Translations under genes and position numbers: made by a program
Shown: positions 50,379 to 61,367 of the stretch, piece after piece
Numbering within the stretch: the stretch's first letter is position 1
Layout of the letters: the number at the start of each line of letters is the position of its first letter
Assembly: GCF_910592395.1 (NCBI RefSeq)
Contig: NC_088321.1
Location: 10,604,001 to 10,668,000, forward strand
Direction of reading: 5' to 3'
DNA length: 64,000 nt
Source of the DNA: Lineus longissimus
Lineage: Eukaryota; Nemertea; Pilidiophora; Heteronemertea; Lineidae
Notes under the pieces: generated by a model
What the model was told of the DNA's origin: nothing
The model's input: only the letters and a program-made list of their open reading frames with translations
Database searches by the model: none

Positions 50379-51407
50379 AATGAAATGGCCAGGGCCATTG
50401 TGCTCACCTCATGTGGAGGAAAGATGGATAAAGAGCATGGTATTGTGTCATGTAGTGTTAGGTTTGATGTAGGTCCAAGCAATTACAATTTCCCCAAAAT
50501 GGCCAATTTACAGTACATTCGACCTCTGTGACCTTGAAAAGTAGGTCAAATCAAAGAAGACCCGGGTGACACATTGAATGGTTGTTAGAATTAGATGTAC
50601 CTATGATATAAAATTGGTGCCAATCGGGCAAGTCATTACTAGGAATAATGGCATTTTGAAGAATTTAGGATTTGGCCCCCTCCCTGTAGGCCAAACGGCA
50701 AATCAGATTGCACCAAACTTCGGTACCTGAGATCACCTGACTTAGGGGTACATGTGTACTTAATTTGTGATCAATAGTCATTGCAGTTAAGAAACGTGCC
50801 ATAGTACGCAATTTGACCTCTGTGACCTTGACAAGAAGGTCAAATTAAAAACCTGTGTGACATATACTGTATGGTGGTTAGATGTACCCATGTTATCAAA
50901 TTGGTGGCGATCGGGCAAGAGGTTAAGGAATAATCACATTTTTAAGGTTTTTGGATTTTGCCCCCTGGTGGTCAAGTGGTGAATCATATTGGACCAAACT
51001 TCGGTCCCTGAAATCACCTGACTAAGGGGTAAATGTGTACCAAATTTGGTATCAATAGTCATTGCAGTTTAGAAACGTGCCATCGTTACATCCCAACGGC
51101 CAATTTACACCATTTGACCTCTGTGACCTTGAAAAGGAGGTCAAATCAAAAACCCGGAGGATATATGATGCACCTTTGCTAGAAGTACCTACCATATTTT
51201 TTTCAAAATTTCCCGACTACTATTAAGGGAGATATTGCATATTTTCACTTTTAACGTTTGGCCCCTGGTGGCCAAACCATGAAACGAATCGGACCGAAAC
51301 ATGGTCTCCAAGGTGTCATTACATAAGGGTACATGTGTCCCAAGTTTCAACTCAATAGCTCTAACAGTTACGAAACGTGCCCTGCTAACGGACGACGGAC
51401 GACGACG

Positions 51408-51442
<35 letters not shown>

Positions 51443-51494
51443 ACGACGGACGCCACGGTATGGGATAAGCTCACCTCTGCTAAGAGGTGAGCTA
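50379..51494 (+). repeat. Dispersed ~1.1-kb repeat, copy 2
   Basis: Second copy of 29467-31136 without the piggyBac insertion; a single TTAA occupies that site. It carries the same three internal units and a (GAC)n tract near 51385-51450, and lies inside a LINE reading frame. Confidence 0.88.
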
Positions 51495-51833
51495 ACAAGA
51501 CCCCATCCCTGAACGTCAGCGGCTTATCCATTGACGACTCTACAACCAAAGCCAATATCCTAAACTCACACTTTGCCGACATATGTAATGTCGATGAATC
51601 GAATATACCAACGCAAGAAGATCTCCCTGACATTACGAATGACGAGCTAAACCACATCATCATCTCTGAACAGGACATCGCTGATCAAATTTCCTTGATG
51701 GACACGAACAAAGCCACCGGCCCTGACGGCATCAGCCCACGCATTGTCCACTCATTGAAACTGCAGTTGACTAAACCACTCCATATTCTATTCAACCAAT
51801 CTCTAGATGAAAACACTTTCCCAGATCTTAGAT
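51495..51833 (+). pseudogene. LINE ORF2 fragment, start of reverse transcriptase
   Basis: Continues the LINE frame with LNSHFADICNV, then MDTNKATGPDGISPRIVHSL (RT domain 0/1 region), and stops at 51833 in the next block (FNQSLDENTFPD). The following DNA restarts an equivalent segment from a different LINE copy, so this piece is 3'-truncated. Confidence 0.75.
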
Positions 51834-53394
51834 AAATGTACCTATCGCCAAACCCAACATCTCAGAGGATACAGTTAAAAAGAAACTAAGCCAGCTAAAA
51901 CCTAACAAAAGTCAAGGCCCTGATGGACTACACCCTCACATGCTGCATGAACTCCAGGAAGAATTGACCACCCCCCTCACTATTCTATTCAATAAATGCC
52001 TGTCCTCGTCAACTGTGCCCGACGATTGGAAAATGGCTACTGTTATCCCAATCCACAAAAAAGGTGATAAACATCTCCCTTCTAACTACAGACCTATAAG
52101 TCTGACAAGCATCTGCTGCAAACTCCTTGAACAGATTGTAAAAGACTCAGTTTGGGACCACCTCAAAATGAACAACCTCATGTCCGAAGACCAACATGGC
52201 TTCATGGCTAAAAAGAGTTGTGTCACAAATCTTCTTGAATCAGTTGATGCTTGGCTACAAGCATTAGACTGCGGCGACAGCATAGACGTCATCTTTCTCG
52301 ACTACCCTAAAGCTTTTGACTCCGTCCCGCATGCAAGACTAATTTCTAAACTAAAGGGTTATGGCATTACCGACCCTTGGCTAAGCTGGATAGAAAACTT
52401 CTTGACTGACCGAACACAAAATGTCCAAATAAATAACAGCCTATCCCATACTAGACACGTAAAGAGCGGTGTCCCACAGGGTAGTGTCCTGGGACCTCTA
52501 CCTTTTATAATTTTTGTTGATGACCTTACTGACTCAACCACATCGCCTACCAAACTCTTTGCGGATGACGCAAAAACCTTCGAAACGATCAACTCCACCC
52601 AGGACTGCCTACAACTCCAGCAAGGCCTCTCCAACATAGACGATTGGTCGGTAATATGGCAAATGGGTTTCAACCTTGCCAAGTCCAAGCACATGAGATT
52701 TGGCAGATTCAAGATTGACCATCATTATACGCTAAGAAATGAAGCAGGGGGGCTCCATCTGATTGAGCGGGTGTACACTAAAAAGGACCTCGGTGTAACC
52801 CTCGATCCCAAACTTTCCTTTGATACCCATATCAATACCATCATAAAGCGAGCGAATAGTATTCTCGCAACAATTAAACGCACTTTCACAGAGCTTAACA
52901 AAAGCACCTTCCGGCTCCTCTTCAAGTCGCTTGTGAGACCGCACTTAGAATATGCTCAGGAGGTCTGGTCCCCCTACTGGAAAGGGGAACAGGATGCTAT
53001 AGAGAAGGTCCAACGACGGGCCACCAAACTCGTAAAAGGTATCAAAAACCAATCATATGAGACCAGATTAAGGGCCCTCAATCTCCCTACTCTAAAACAC
53101 CGGAGACCAAGGGGAGATCTCATTAGTACGTACAAGATCGCCCATGGGTACACCCTCACGAACCTGCAAATCCCCTACTCTGACAATAAAAACTTGCGGG
53201 GACATCCCCTCAAACTAGCCCCTATCAGAGCTCAACACCAACGAAGATGCCACTTCTTTTCCAACAGGATAGTAGTCCCTTGGAATGACCTACCAGAGGA
53301 AATTGTAATGTCGCCTAGTGTTAACACCTTCAAATCCAGACTTGACAAGTTTTGGGTCTCAAAGGGGAAAAACATTTCTGCCTATAGCTGGTAA
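51834..53394 (+). pseudogene. LINE reverse transcriptase (CR1/L2/Jockey-like), 5'-truncated
   Basis: The segment restarts at the same RT position with KLSQLKPNKSQGPDGLHPHM, then runs uninterrupted from 51940 to the natural end of ORF2. Motifs: NYRPISLTSICCKLLEQIV, IFLDYPKAFDSVPH (motif A, D present), GVPQGSVLGPLPF (motif B), KLFADDAK (motif C, F-ADD), followed by the connection domain and the usual C-terminus (VVPWNDLPEEIVMS, NTFKSRLDKFW). No ORF1, endonuclease or start is present, so it is a dead 5'-truncated copy though the RT itself looks intact. Confidence 0.85.
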
Positions 53395-53562
53395 TAGTCC
53401 ACTGCTCGCCTGTCTATGCATACCATATTATCATATTTATAACGATATTATCTATTCTGTGTGAAGTGTGTTTTTCTAGTAACCCATTCGTAAACTTTCT
53501 ATCACTGCTCTACAATCTTATCCCTGTGACAAACCTTCAAACATACCATTATCATCCTCCAG

Positions 53563-54330
53563 ATGGACAACGAACCGATTATAGACACCGATCTAGATTA
53601 CGACGATGATTCTGACGATTCCGTAGACACCGGGACGACTCAGTCCGAGCCGAGCGACAGCGGCACCGAGGAAGGTAGGCTAGAAGACGATCATATGCCA
53701 CCGGCATCCAACGACATCAGACACGTGGTGATGGGGGGAGTGTGCGTGTACAGTGAGAATATCCATGAGGATGATGTAGGAATGAATTTTGTCACCATTG
53801 GACGCCCTACCGGCAGCAGCTGTCCGATCTGTCCCCATCAAACCACAAGGTTGAAGCGGCACGTGCTGGTGGTCCACCTGCCATGGTTCACGCGTGGAAG
53901 CTCCGCATGCTTCTCCTGCAGGCACCAGCACGGGTGTCGACCGATACTAGAGCGGACACACCCCAACTGCCCGAAGAACGAGGATCTGCTAACCATGAGT
54001 CTGTGGGCGGAACGCGTACACAGAATGCTTATCCGCCTCGCCATGGCTTTCAACCTACCAAATCTCCACTGCCTATTCCTCAAAGTTATAAACGAAAAAC
54101 TCTTCCCACCTCAACCGAAACTGGGAGCTTATAACTCGCCCTTTGATCCAACAGAACAATCCTTCATGCACAGATATGAATTCATGTTCAATCCATATCA
54201 CAACCCTACAACAGTCTTCACCGCATCGCCACCAAACAGTCCTATCGCTATAGTCCACTGGAGAACCCTGTTAAACATCATAAGCATCGCTCCAGTGGAC
54301 ACTGTCACTGCTATCTTCAACTTCCAGTAA
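53563..54330 (+). CDS. Zinc-finger ORF downstream of LINE
   Basis: A 255-aa ORF with an acidic N-terminus (DTDLDYDDDSDDSVDTG), a C2H2-like finger (CPICPHQTTRLKRHVLVVH), a second cysteine pair with histidines (ACFSCRHQHGC), then a helical region with YNSPFDPTEQ and IAIVHWRTLLNII. It is homologous to the ORF at 59687-60475, which follows a Gypsy pol gene. Here it lies 168 bp after the LINE reverse-transcriptase stop and directly after CCTCCAG, a possible splice acceptor. It may be the last gene of a lost Gypsy-like element or a LINE passenger. Host family not recognised. Confidence 0.65.
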   Translation: MDNEPIIDTDLDYDDDSDDSVDTGTTQSEPSDSGTEEGRLEDDHMPPASNDIRHVVMGGVCVYSENIHEDDVGMNFVTIGRPTGSSCPICPHQTTRLKRHVLVVHLPWFTRGSSACFSCRHQHGCRPILERTHPNCPKNEDLLTMSLWAERVHRMLIRLAMAFNLPNLHCLFLKVINEKLFPPQPKLGAYNSPFDPTEQSFMHRYEFMFNPYHNPTTVFTASPPNSPIAIVHWRTLLNIISIAPVDTVTAIFNFQ

Positions 54331-55252
54331 ATGTACCCAACTACGACCGGCAATGCCTCGTATTGGGAATCTCATTGTACATTGTCATATCTAAACATGT
54401 CCCTCATCACTCCATTAGTATGGTCGACAGGTATATGCCTCGATCATGTCAAATCATCTACCCATCAAATTCCATTGACGCTGTAAATACTACCCCATAT
54501 CATGCGTTTTTGAGACCTGAACAACGTCAATAGGTCCATGCCTTGACGTCACCCTCTGGTCATCAACCATCATTTAAATCCATCTTGTAAATACAAGTAG
54601 CCAACAACTCACCATAAATTCATTATCCGGCCAAAAGGCATTGCCTTGGCCCCGTCCATCATCCATCACCCACACCCATTAGCCAGTCATTGCTCTCACT
54701 AAACCATCTTTCACCACTAGCCATCAAACATATGTCGATAGGTGCCGCCTCGACATAATATATCTTACCATTGATGCCTCATCGCCATTACCAAATATCT
54801 TCGCCTAACAATCCATATAATAGATCATTATCATACTATTCGAACAGTTAACTGAACATTCAAGAACCACCTGGCAGACTAGTGTCACGCTGAACAAATT
54901 CGACTTCAAGCAAAGAACGCCAACCAAAGGAAGCTTCTAGGTCAGTAACCATTGCGATGTTCACGCCCACGAGCGAACACGACAGCACAATCTACGATCA
55001 CCGCTGCCATGACACACCAGTCTAGGTTCAGGCTGTTATATGCGAACCTGACTTAATACACTCTGCACCAAACATATCTGTTCCACTCATCGCACTGCAC
55101 TCCTTTGTGTTGATATTCGCACTACTTTCTCACTTCTTTCTATTGTTTGCTAACCAAACTGTAAATCCTTCTTGCTGACTCCATGCGCCGTCAGCAAATG
55201 TAAACGGCAAAGGCCCAAGTCTGGGCCATGACGCCTTATTGATGATGAGATC
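54331..55252. other. No gene; probable retroelement 3' region
   Basis: AT-rich sequence ending in GGCCATGACGCCTTATTGATGATGA, which looks like a LINE 3' tail with a TGA-type microsatellite. It separates the zinc-finger ORF from the next LINE fragment. Confidence 0.45.
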
Positions 55253-56200
55253 TATGGAAAAAAGCAAACATTACCCCAATCTTCAAAAAAGGCGACAGGC
55301 ACGACAAAGGATCAATCCTCGGCCCCCTCATGTTCCTGATTTACATAAATGACGTAACGGAAGAAACCGATGGCAGTACGAAACTCTTTGCTCTGGGATG
55401 GTCTACCACAGCACCTAGCCGCCAAAATCGAGAAGACACAAGCAAATGCAATGCGTTGCATCACAGAACTAACCGTCAGCTCTCACCACCGCGATCTTTA
55501 TAGAGAAATGGGTTTACTACCACTCGAAAAGCGCAGAAAATTCCACCGACTTGTGATGTTCTACAAAATCCTGACGGGGCTTGCTCCTACGTACCTCAAA
55601 GATTTCATCCCAGAGTTAGCCGCCAATAGACACAATCACAACACTCGCACAACAGCAAACAACGCCATAACCCCTTTTCAGTGCCCCACAAACAGTCTAT
55701 ACTCAAGCTATTTGCCCTCTACAATCCGCGACTGGAATGCTTAAAATATAACAGTTCGTAACAAACCAACCCTTAGTTCTTTCAAATCCTCTTGATCAAA
55801 ACTTCCGGAATTCTCTAGCAAACCCTCTCCTTCCTGGCTTGACATCGGCCCTCGCCCACTTAACATCATCCTTGCACGCATAAGAAATAAATGTAGCGGA
55901 CTCAACGCAGACCTTTTTCTAAACCACATTTCTGACCATCCCACATGCCCTCTTTGTCTCATGGATGTCCCGGAAACTGCTTCACACTTTCTACTTATAT
56001 GTCCCAACTACGATAACCCGCGTCATTCTCTAATAGCAAATACCCTCCAAATAATACAACGCCACAATATAACTCTGACTTCAAACATCCTTCTCAACGG
56101 ACACCTCACCCTCTCGGACAGCGAAAATTCTATTCTAATAAAATCTACCTTAAACTTCATTGCAGCAACAAACCGCTTTCCAAACTTAATGCCTCAATAA
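55253..56200 (+). pseudogene. LINE C-terminal fragments
   Basis: A short RT piece (ITPIFKKGDRHDKG joined out of place to GSILGPLMFLIYINDVTEET, ~55270-55370) shows an internal deletion. Then 55370-55744 encodes the post-RT region (AMRCITELTVSSHHRDLYRE; LPSTIRDWNA), and after a frame change 55835-56200 encodes a terminal zinc-like motif (CPLCLMDVPETASHFLLICP). A decayed copy of a LINE distinct from the one at 51834. Confidence 0.75.
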
Positions 56201-56559
56201 ACAAATCTAAGATCAGCCCGAAACCCATCGCCCCCACCCGCACCGCACCGCACACATGCACTCGATATTAGTGAGCTTTCGCAGCCGCCCGGTTGGGTCC
56301 TGGGATGGCGTTTATATATTGTTCGGGTAAACTCACACAATGGATAAACGTGGTCGTGGGGCCCAGACGGGTGGCTGCGAAACCTCACCAAATGAGTTAT
56401 TTTTAGTCGATTACTACATTTCTGTACCCATAATACCCATTTCTGTACCCATAAACGTTCCTTAATAATTCTCTATGTATAATTCTGTAAAATTCTGTTA
56501 AGTTACCACATTTTGTAGTGGTTTAAACCTTTGGCTTTTGTCTGCAAAATAGCCTTTTT
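56201..56559. other. No gene recognised; possible LTR start
   Basis: It includes short direct repeats of TTTCTGTACCCATAA (~56418-56455) and AT-rich DNA. It may contain the U3 of the LTR whose 3' end lies near 56728. Confidence 0.35.
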
Positions 56560-56728
56560 TCTATGTATCATTCTATTAGCTAGTTAATAAAAAACACGCT
56601 TTGAGACGACTCAGCAAGATTATCGAGATTATGGACTTTTGGCTATCCGGACGCTTCTGGAACGAGGACTGTTTGGAGCTAGGAGCGTATTGAAGAGTTC
56701 CAGGTCAGTTCCGGTGCATTTGTTACAT
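56560..56728 (+). repeat. Probable LTR 3' end of a third Gypsy element
   Basis: An AATAAAA signal (~56586) is followed by an R/U5-like stretch ending TTGTTACA, then TTGGTACCAG, the same primer-site start as in the gmr1-like element. The leader that follows jumps abruptly into reverse transcriptase at ~56821. Confidence 0.5.
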
Positions 56729-56820
56729 TGGTACCAGTTATAATTGAACCTTTTTGCGGATATTTTCTGTGCCACGTTGGATTTGCATCGGCCACCATTT
56801 TGATCACGTGATTTGTGTAC

Positions 56821-57936
56821 AAAATGAGTACCAAATTGAGATGGAGGATGATGGTAGTATCCAAAGAACAGCTTTTATTACAAAATTTGGCTTATTTGAG
56901 TTTGTCAGACTCCCATTCGGGTTACATAATAGTCCAGCTACGTTTCAGAGGGCCATGAACCTGGTCCTCAGAGGGTTAACCTGGTCCCAGGTGATGGTGT
57001 ACATCGGCGACATCATTGTAATGGGGAAGGAATTTCGTGACAATCTGAAAAACTTCGTGTCGGTACTTAAGAGATTCAGAGAGTACAATCTAAAACTGAA
57101 GCCAAGTAAGTGCCAAAGTCGTCAATGAGAACGGAGTTCAGGTCTCGCCTACCAAAGTGGAGGCAATCAAAAACTGGCCCGCCCCATCCAATAGAACTGA
57201 GCTACAATCTTTCTTGGGATTCATCAATTATCATCGAGATCATTTGTCTCATTTGGCCGAAAAATGCGTAAATCTTTTCGGCCTTGTCAATAAGAAAACT
57301 CCGTGGCATTGGTCCGAGACACATCAGAGAGATTTCGAGATATTGAAGTCTGATTTGATGTCGGCACCGTGTCTGGCTTTCCCGTCGAAAGAGGGCCAGT
57401 TCATATTAGATGTGGATGCGTCAGATCGGTCATTAGGGGCTGAACTGTCTCAAGTTCAGGATGGCAAGGTCAAGGTCATAGCGTACGCCAGTGCTGTTCT
57501 ATCTTCTTGCCAAAGAAAATACTGCACTACCAGGAAAGAGCTGCTAGCTATAGTAAAATTCACGCGCCAGTTCCGCCACTACCTCTTAGGTAGGCCTTTC
57601 CTATGCAGAACAGACCATAATAGTTTGGTCTGGTTGACCAGATTTAAATATCTGGAAGGGCAATTGGCGAGGTGGCTAGAAGAACTTTCGCAATATGACA
57701 TGAAAATATTGCATCGAAGTGGGGTGAAGCACGTCAATGCTGACGCCCTAAGCCGCATCCCGGCTGATGTCCCCGAGTGTAACTCCTATGAGGCAGGGGT
57801 CACTTTAGAACAACTGCCATGTGGAGGTTGTTCGTATTGTAGTAGGATGCAGCGCCAATGGACACGGTTTGAACTGGACGTTGATGACGTCATCCCATTA
57901 GCGCACAAACCGTTCTCGTCAAGTAGATTCCAGTGA
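56821..57936 (+). pseudogene. Gypsy reverse transcriptase and RNase H, 5'-deleted
   Basis: The frame opens inside the RT palm (RTAFITKFGLFEFVRLPFGL). The catalytic box reads VMVYIGDIIV, i.e. YIGD instead of YIDD, so one catalytic Asp is lost. After a short deletion and frame change near 57115-57130, 57157-57936 gives the thumb (VEAIKNWPAPSNRTELQSFL) and RNase H (FILDVDASDRSLGAELSQVQ; RTDHNSLVWL). Gag, protease and the front of RT are missing, joined directly to the leader. Confidence 0.85.
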
Positions 57937-57958
57937 GCCTGATGATGAGGACATATCC

Positions 57959-59648
57959 ATGTTAAACATCATTAAGGCTAAATGTGACTATCCAGATGTT
58001 AACTGGGTGGACTCTCTTTCTAAAGACGAGCTTAGTCGGGCCCAGTTACAGGACCCCGATATCGCGCCATTGATAGGGTGGCTGAAGAACAACCTTGGTC
58101 CCCGACAGCACGAGTTGTTTTTGGCCAGTCCCGGTAACAAGGCCCTTTGGCTTTGCAATAAGCAGCTTGTCCTCAAAGAGGGGGGTTCTTTTTTATTGGC
58201 GGGAAACTCCCCCTGCTAGACGTCTGTGCTTGGTGGTGCCCAGGAGTTTAGTATCTCAATTTTTGGAAGCCAACCATGATTTGAGAACTGCTGGTCATTT
58301 GGGAATCGAAGAAACGACTGCCAGGTTGAAAACTTCTTTTATTTGGTATCATTTGGCTAGGGATGCGAAGCTGCACGTGAAATCATGTGAGGTGTGCAAC
58401 GCCAACAAGAAACCAAGCCGGACTGCCAATGCTACTCTGAGAAGCTATCACGCCGGTTTTCCTATGGAAAGGGTGCACTTAGACATTCTGGGGCTGTTTA
58501 ACACCAGCAAGGCCGGCAATCAATATGTGTTAACGATGATTGACCAATTCTCTAAATGGATTGAGGTAGCGGCGCTTCCATCCCAGCACGCTGAATTGGT
58601 CGCAAACAAATTTTTGTGTCATTTTATCGTAACCTTTGGATGCCCGGTCTCGGTCCATACTGACCAAGGCCGCAATTTTGAGTCTAACCTGTTTCAAGCT
58701 TTTTGTACCGCTTTAGAGATAGCGAAGACAAGGACCACCGCTTATCATCCATCAAGTAACGGGCAGGTGGAGCGGTACAACCGAGTGTTGACTCAAATGA
58801 TTCGATACTTCCTGAAAGGGAAAAAAAATAACGAGTGGGACAAATATTTGCCTTTGTTGGCCATGGCACTTCATGCCACGGTCCACAAACAAACAGGTTT
58901 TACTCCCAATATGCTCATGCTAGGGCGGGAGCTGTTGCAGCCGGCAGATATTATGCTGGGGGTCACCGCGGCAAATTTGGAGGCTTTCAAACCATGTGAC
59001 TGGGTTAAGCACTTAACGAAAATCTTGTCGGAAGCCCACCAGATTGCCCGGGAGAACATCCGTGCGTCCCAGCATCGCCAGAGGAAAACGTATGATTTAC
59101 GGTCTTATGAACGTAAATTTTCTATCGGTGATGCCATTTACAAGAGGGACAGCGCAACTAAAGTCGGGCTAAGCAGCAAATTGCGCCCTCCATTCCAAGG
59201 CCCATTCCTAGTGGTTAAAGAAAATCACCCACTGTATAAAATTAGGAATCAGAGGGGAGATTCAGTGGTGCATCATGACCGACTGAAGTTTTGCGCCGAT
59301 TCTTCCTTACCACTGTGGCTCCGTAGGTTTCGGCATAAGCTGTTATCTGGTTCTGATGAACAGGTACTGCCCCTGCTGGAAACGCCCTTGCAAGAGGAGT
59401 TGTTAACAGGTCTCCCTGAGGAGGTGGACCTTGATGCTACGCTCCTGTATGGAGATGCCGACTCTCCCCCGTTAGATGATGCGAGCCACACGGACGCCCA
59501 GGAAACGGACGACAGTCCCGTTTCAGAAGAGCCCGATTTGGGCTATAGCCCAGATTGGCCAGAATATGTCCCAGATGTCGGGCCTGATGTGTCGGTAACC
59601 ACAAGGGCAGGGAGAAAGGTACAGCCAAATAGGAAGTACTTAGACTAA
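57959..59648 (+). pseudogene. Gypsy integrase with chromatin-type tail
   Basis: A short frame at 57959-58219 precedes the integrase, and a frame change near 58190 leads into the long frame (58095-59648). Seen: the HHCC zinc domain (DLRTAGHLGIEETTARLKTS ... CEVCNANK), D in VHLDILGLF, D in VHTDQGRNFE, E in NGQVERYNRVL, and a GPF-type end (FQGPFLVVKE). The acidic tail ends in a VTTRAGRKVQPNRKY-like motif. The order RT, RNase H, integrase is the ordinary Ty3/Gypsy order, unlike the element at 14930. Confidence 0.85.
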
Positions 59649-59686
59649 TTTTTGGTTCTCGCTTTCAAATTCTCTTTTCAGTTAGA

Positions 59687-60475
59687 ATGGCGACTCCCTG
59701 GTCTTGTCTCCCTGTGGATAGCGCGACAGCCCGTCCCTTTGTGAACGCTCCGTTGCTGGAGGTACCTGATGAGGGGCAGGACTTCTTGAAGAACTCCCCG
59801 GCAGCAGTAGGTGAGCTGTCTTGCACCATCACCATTGATGGGCAACGTTACGTGGTCGGCCACGTGGACCCTGAAGACCGCGATGGCTCCTGGGTCACTG
59901 CAACTGAGGTGGGGCGTATGCAGCCCAGTGGATCCATTTGTCCACTGTGCGCCTATAAAACCACCCACATGAAGCGGCATGTCGTTCAGGCGCATTGCCC
60001 TTGGTTCCTAAAGCCGGACACCGCTTGCTTCGACTGTGAGAAGCAATGTGTCACCGAAGCGGCTCTGCTAAGGTACCACGGAGGTTGCCCGTCTGTGACC
60101 ACTCCAACCGTTGATGGTTGGATGCAAAGATTCTCTGTGTGGACGTACAATGTCCACATGATAATGCACTATTTAAAAAACGAGATGAAGCAGCCTAATC
60201 TGGAGGAGTTTAGAAGGATGGTGGTGAGTCGGGGAATGAGCCCGGATCCACAGTGTTACAACTCCCCGTTCACCGAGATGGAGCGGAAATATTTATCGGT
60301 GTACGATGAGCTGTACTCTCAGGATTACGTGGCTAACAGGCACTACGCTCCGGCCAACCCGGCTCGAGTGGTGTGCCTAATTCACTGGAGGACAATCCTC
60401 AATATTCTGTGCTGCCTGAGCCCAGAGGCAAGGGACCTGTTCCGGGGGCTCCGCCTCTGCAACGTGTCCCTTTAG
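59687..60475 (+). CDS. Zinc-finger ORF after Gypsy pol (env position)
   Basis: A 262-aa intact ORF beginning 39 bp after the pol stop, preceded by TTCTCTTTTCAG, a good splice-acceptor-like tract, so it could be expressed from a spliced RNA as env genes are. Features: CPLCAYKTTHMKRHVVQAH (C2H2-like finger), ACFDCEKQC, a helical region and YNSPFTEMERKY, then VCLIHWRTILNIL. The same modules occur in the ORF at 53563. No signal peptide or membrane helix is visible, so it is not an envelope protein; a nucleic-acid-binding accessory protein is more likely. Confidence 0.7.
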   Translation: MATPWSCLPVDSATARPFVNAPLLEVPDEGQDFLKNSPAAVGELSCTITIDGQRYVVGHVDPEDRDGSWVTATEVGRMQPSGSICPLCAYKTTHMKRHVVQAHCPWFLKPDTACFDCEKQCVTEAALLRYHGGCPSVTTPTVDGWMQRFSVWTYNVHMIMHYLKNEMKQPNLEEFRRMVVSRGMSPDPQCYNSPFTEMERKYLSVYDELYSQDYVANRHYAPANPARVVCLIHWRTILNILCCLSPEARDLFRGLRLCNVSL

Positions 60476-60657
60476 ATGTGTCGCAGCAGTTCTGTAATTA
60501 TTGTACATAGCGGAAAAACAATAGCACGGACATTTTTAGTCTGTGCTACATGGGTTATTTTATCGTTGTTGAGTAAACAATGGAACTGGGAGCCTATACC
60601 TCCTCGCACTAGTGTTTTTTTAAAAACGGACTTACTAGTCTTTTTAAAAGTGGGAGG

Positions 60658-61340
60658 AGTGTGGTAAGAACCGTCGCGTTGTCTCGCCCGGTCGCGCCGC
60701 CGCGGGATTGGCTGAGGTCACGTGCTAGGCAGGCGGCATCAGCCAGCCACGTGACAGGCGCGCATTATTAAAGGTCCGTTCTCTTCCCGGTTTGCCAGAT
60801 GACACACGATACCTACTGAGGACCAAGACCTTTCGGCAAAGAAGACCCAAGCGGCAACTGATCGTATTTACCTGTAAGTACAAGACGTGGGACACCGCGG
60901 CACCCGCACGATATATATCACACGAGATTTATCACAGTATTGATGTATTGAATGTAGGTATGGACATCGTTAATTCCAATCACTAGCTCGACATTGTGCT
61001 ACCGTACATTGTGAATACAAGGTATTAGTACGACAAATTGCCTTTCTAGCGAATGTGGCTCTGATGACATCCATTATTGATTGATTGTTGTGATTTGACT
61101 TGTATGTCTGTATGATTGATTTGGTGTTCTACGCAAGATATTGAATTTTTCGCTAATAGCTAGAAGTTTTTGGATTGTGTTTGTCGCTGGTTAATCATTG
61201 TTGTGCTATAGTTTTTGGTGTTCGGCACATGAGAATAACTGTTTGGCTAATAGCTAGAAGTTTTTGGATTGTGTTGGTCACGTGTAAGTTTCTCTGTGGC
61301 TAATTAGTTCAGAGAAGTGGTTGTTGTGGTGATAACGGAT
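60658..61340 (+). repeat. Candidate LTR and leader
   Basis: AAAAGTGGGAGGAG, a polypurine-like tract, precedes TGTGGTAAGAACC. A GC-rich promoter-like stretch follows (CACGTG twice near 60718 and 60752; ATTATTAAAGG near 60765). Two copies of GCTAATAGCTAGAAGTTTTT lie ~83 bp apart (61155 and 61238). It could be the 3' LTR of the element on the left and the 5' LTR of the gag on the right. The end of the LTR and a primer site are not clear. Confidence 0.4.
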
Positions 61341-61367
61341 TGAAAATAGGACAAGCCAAAACCTAGT

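Noticed and set aside
51940-53394. Functional LINE
   Set aside because: The RT is uninterrupted, but ORF1, endonuclease and the 5' end are missing.
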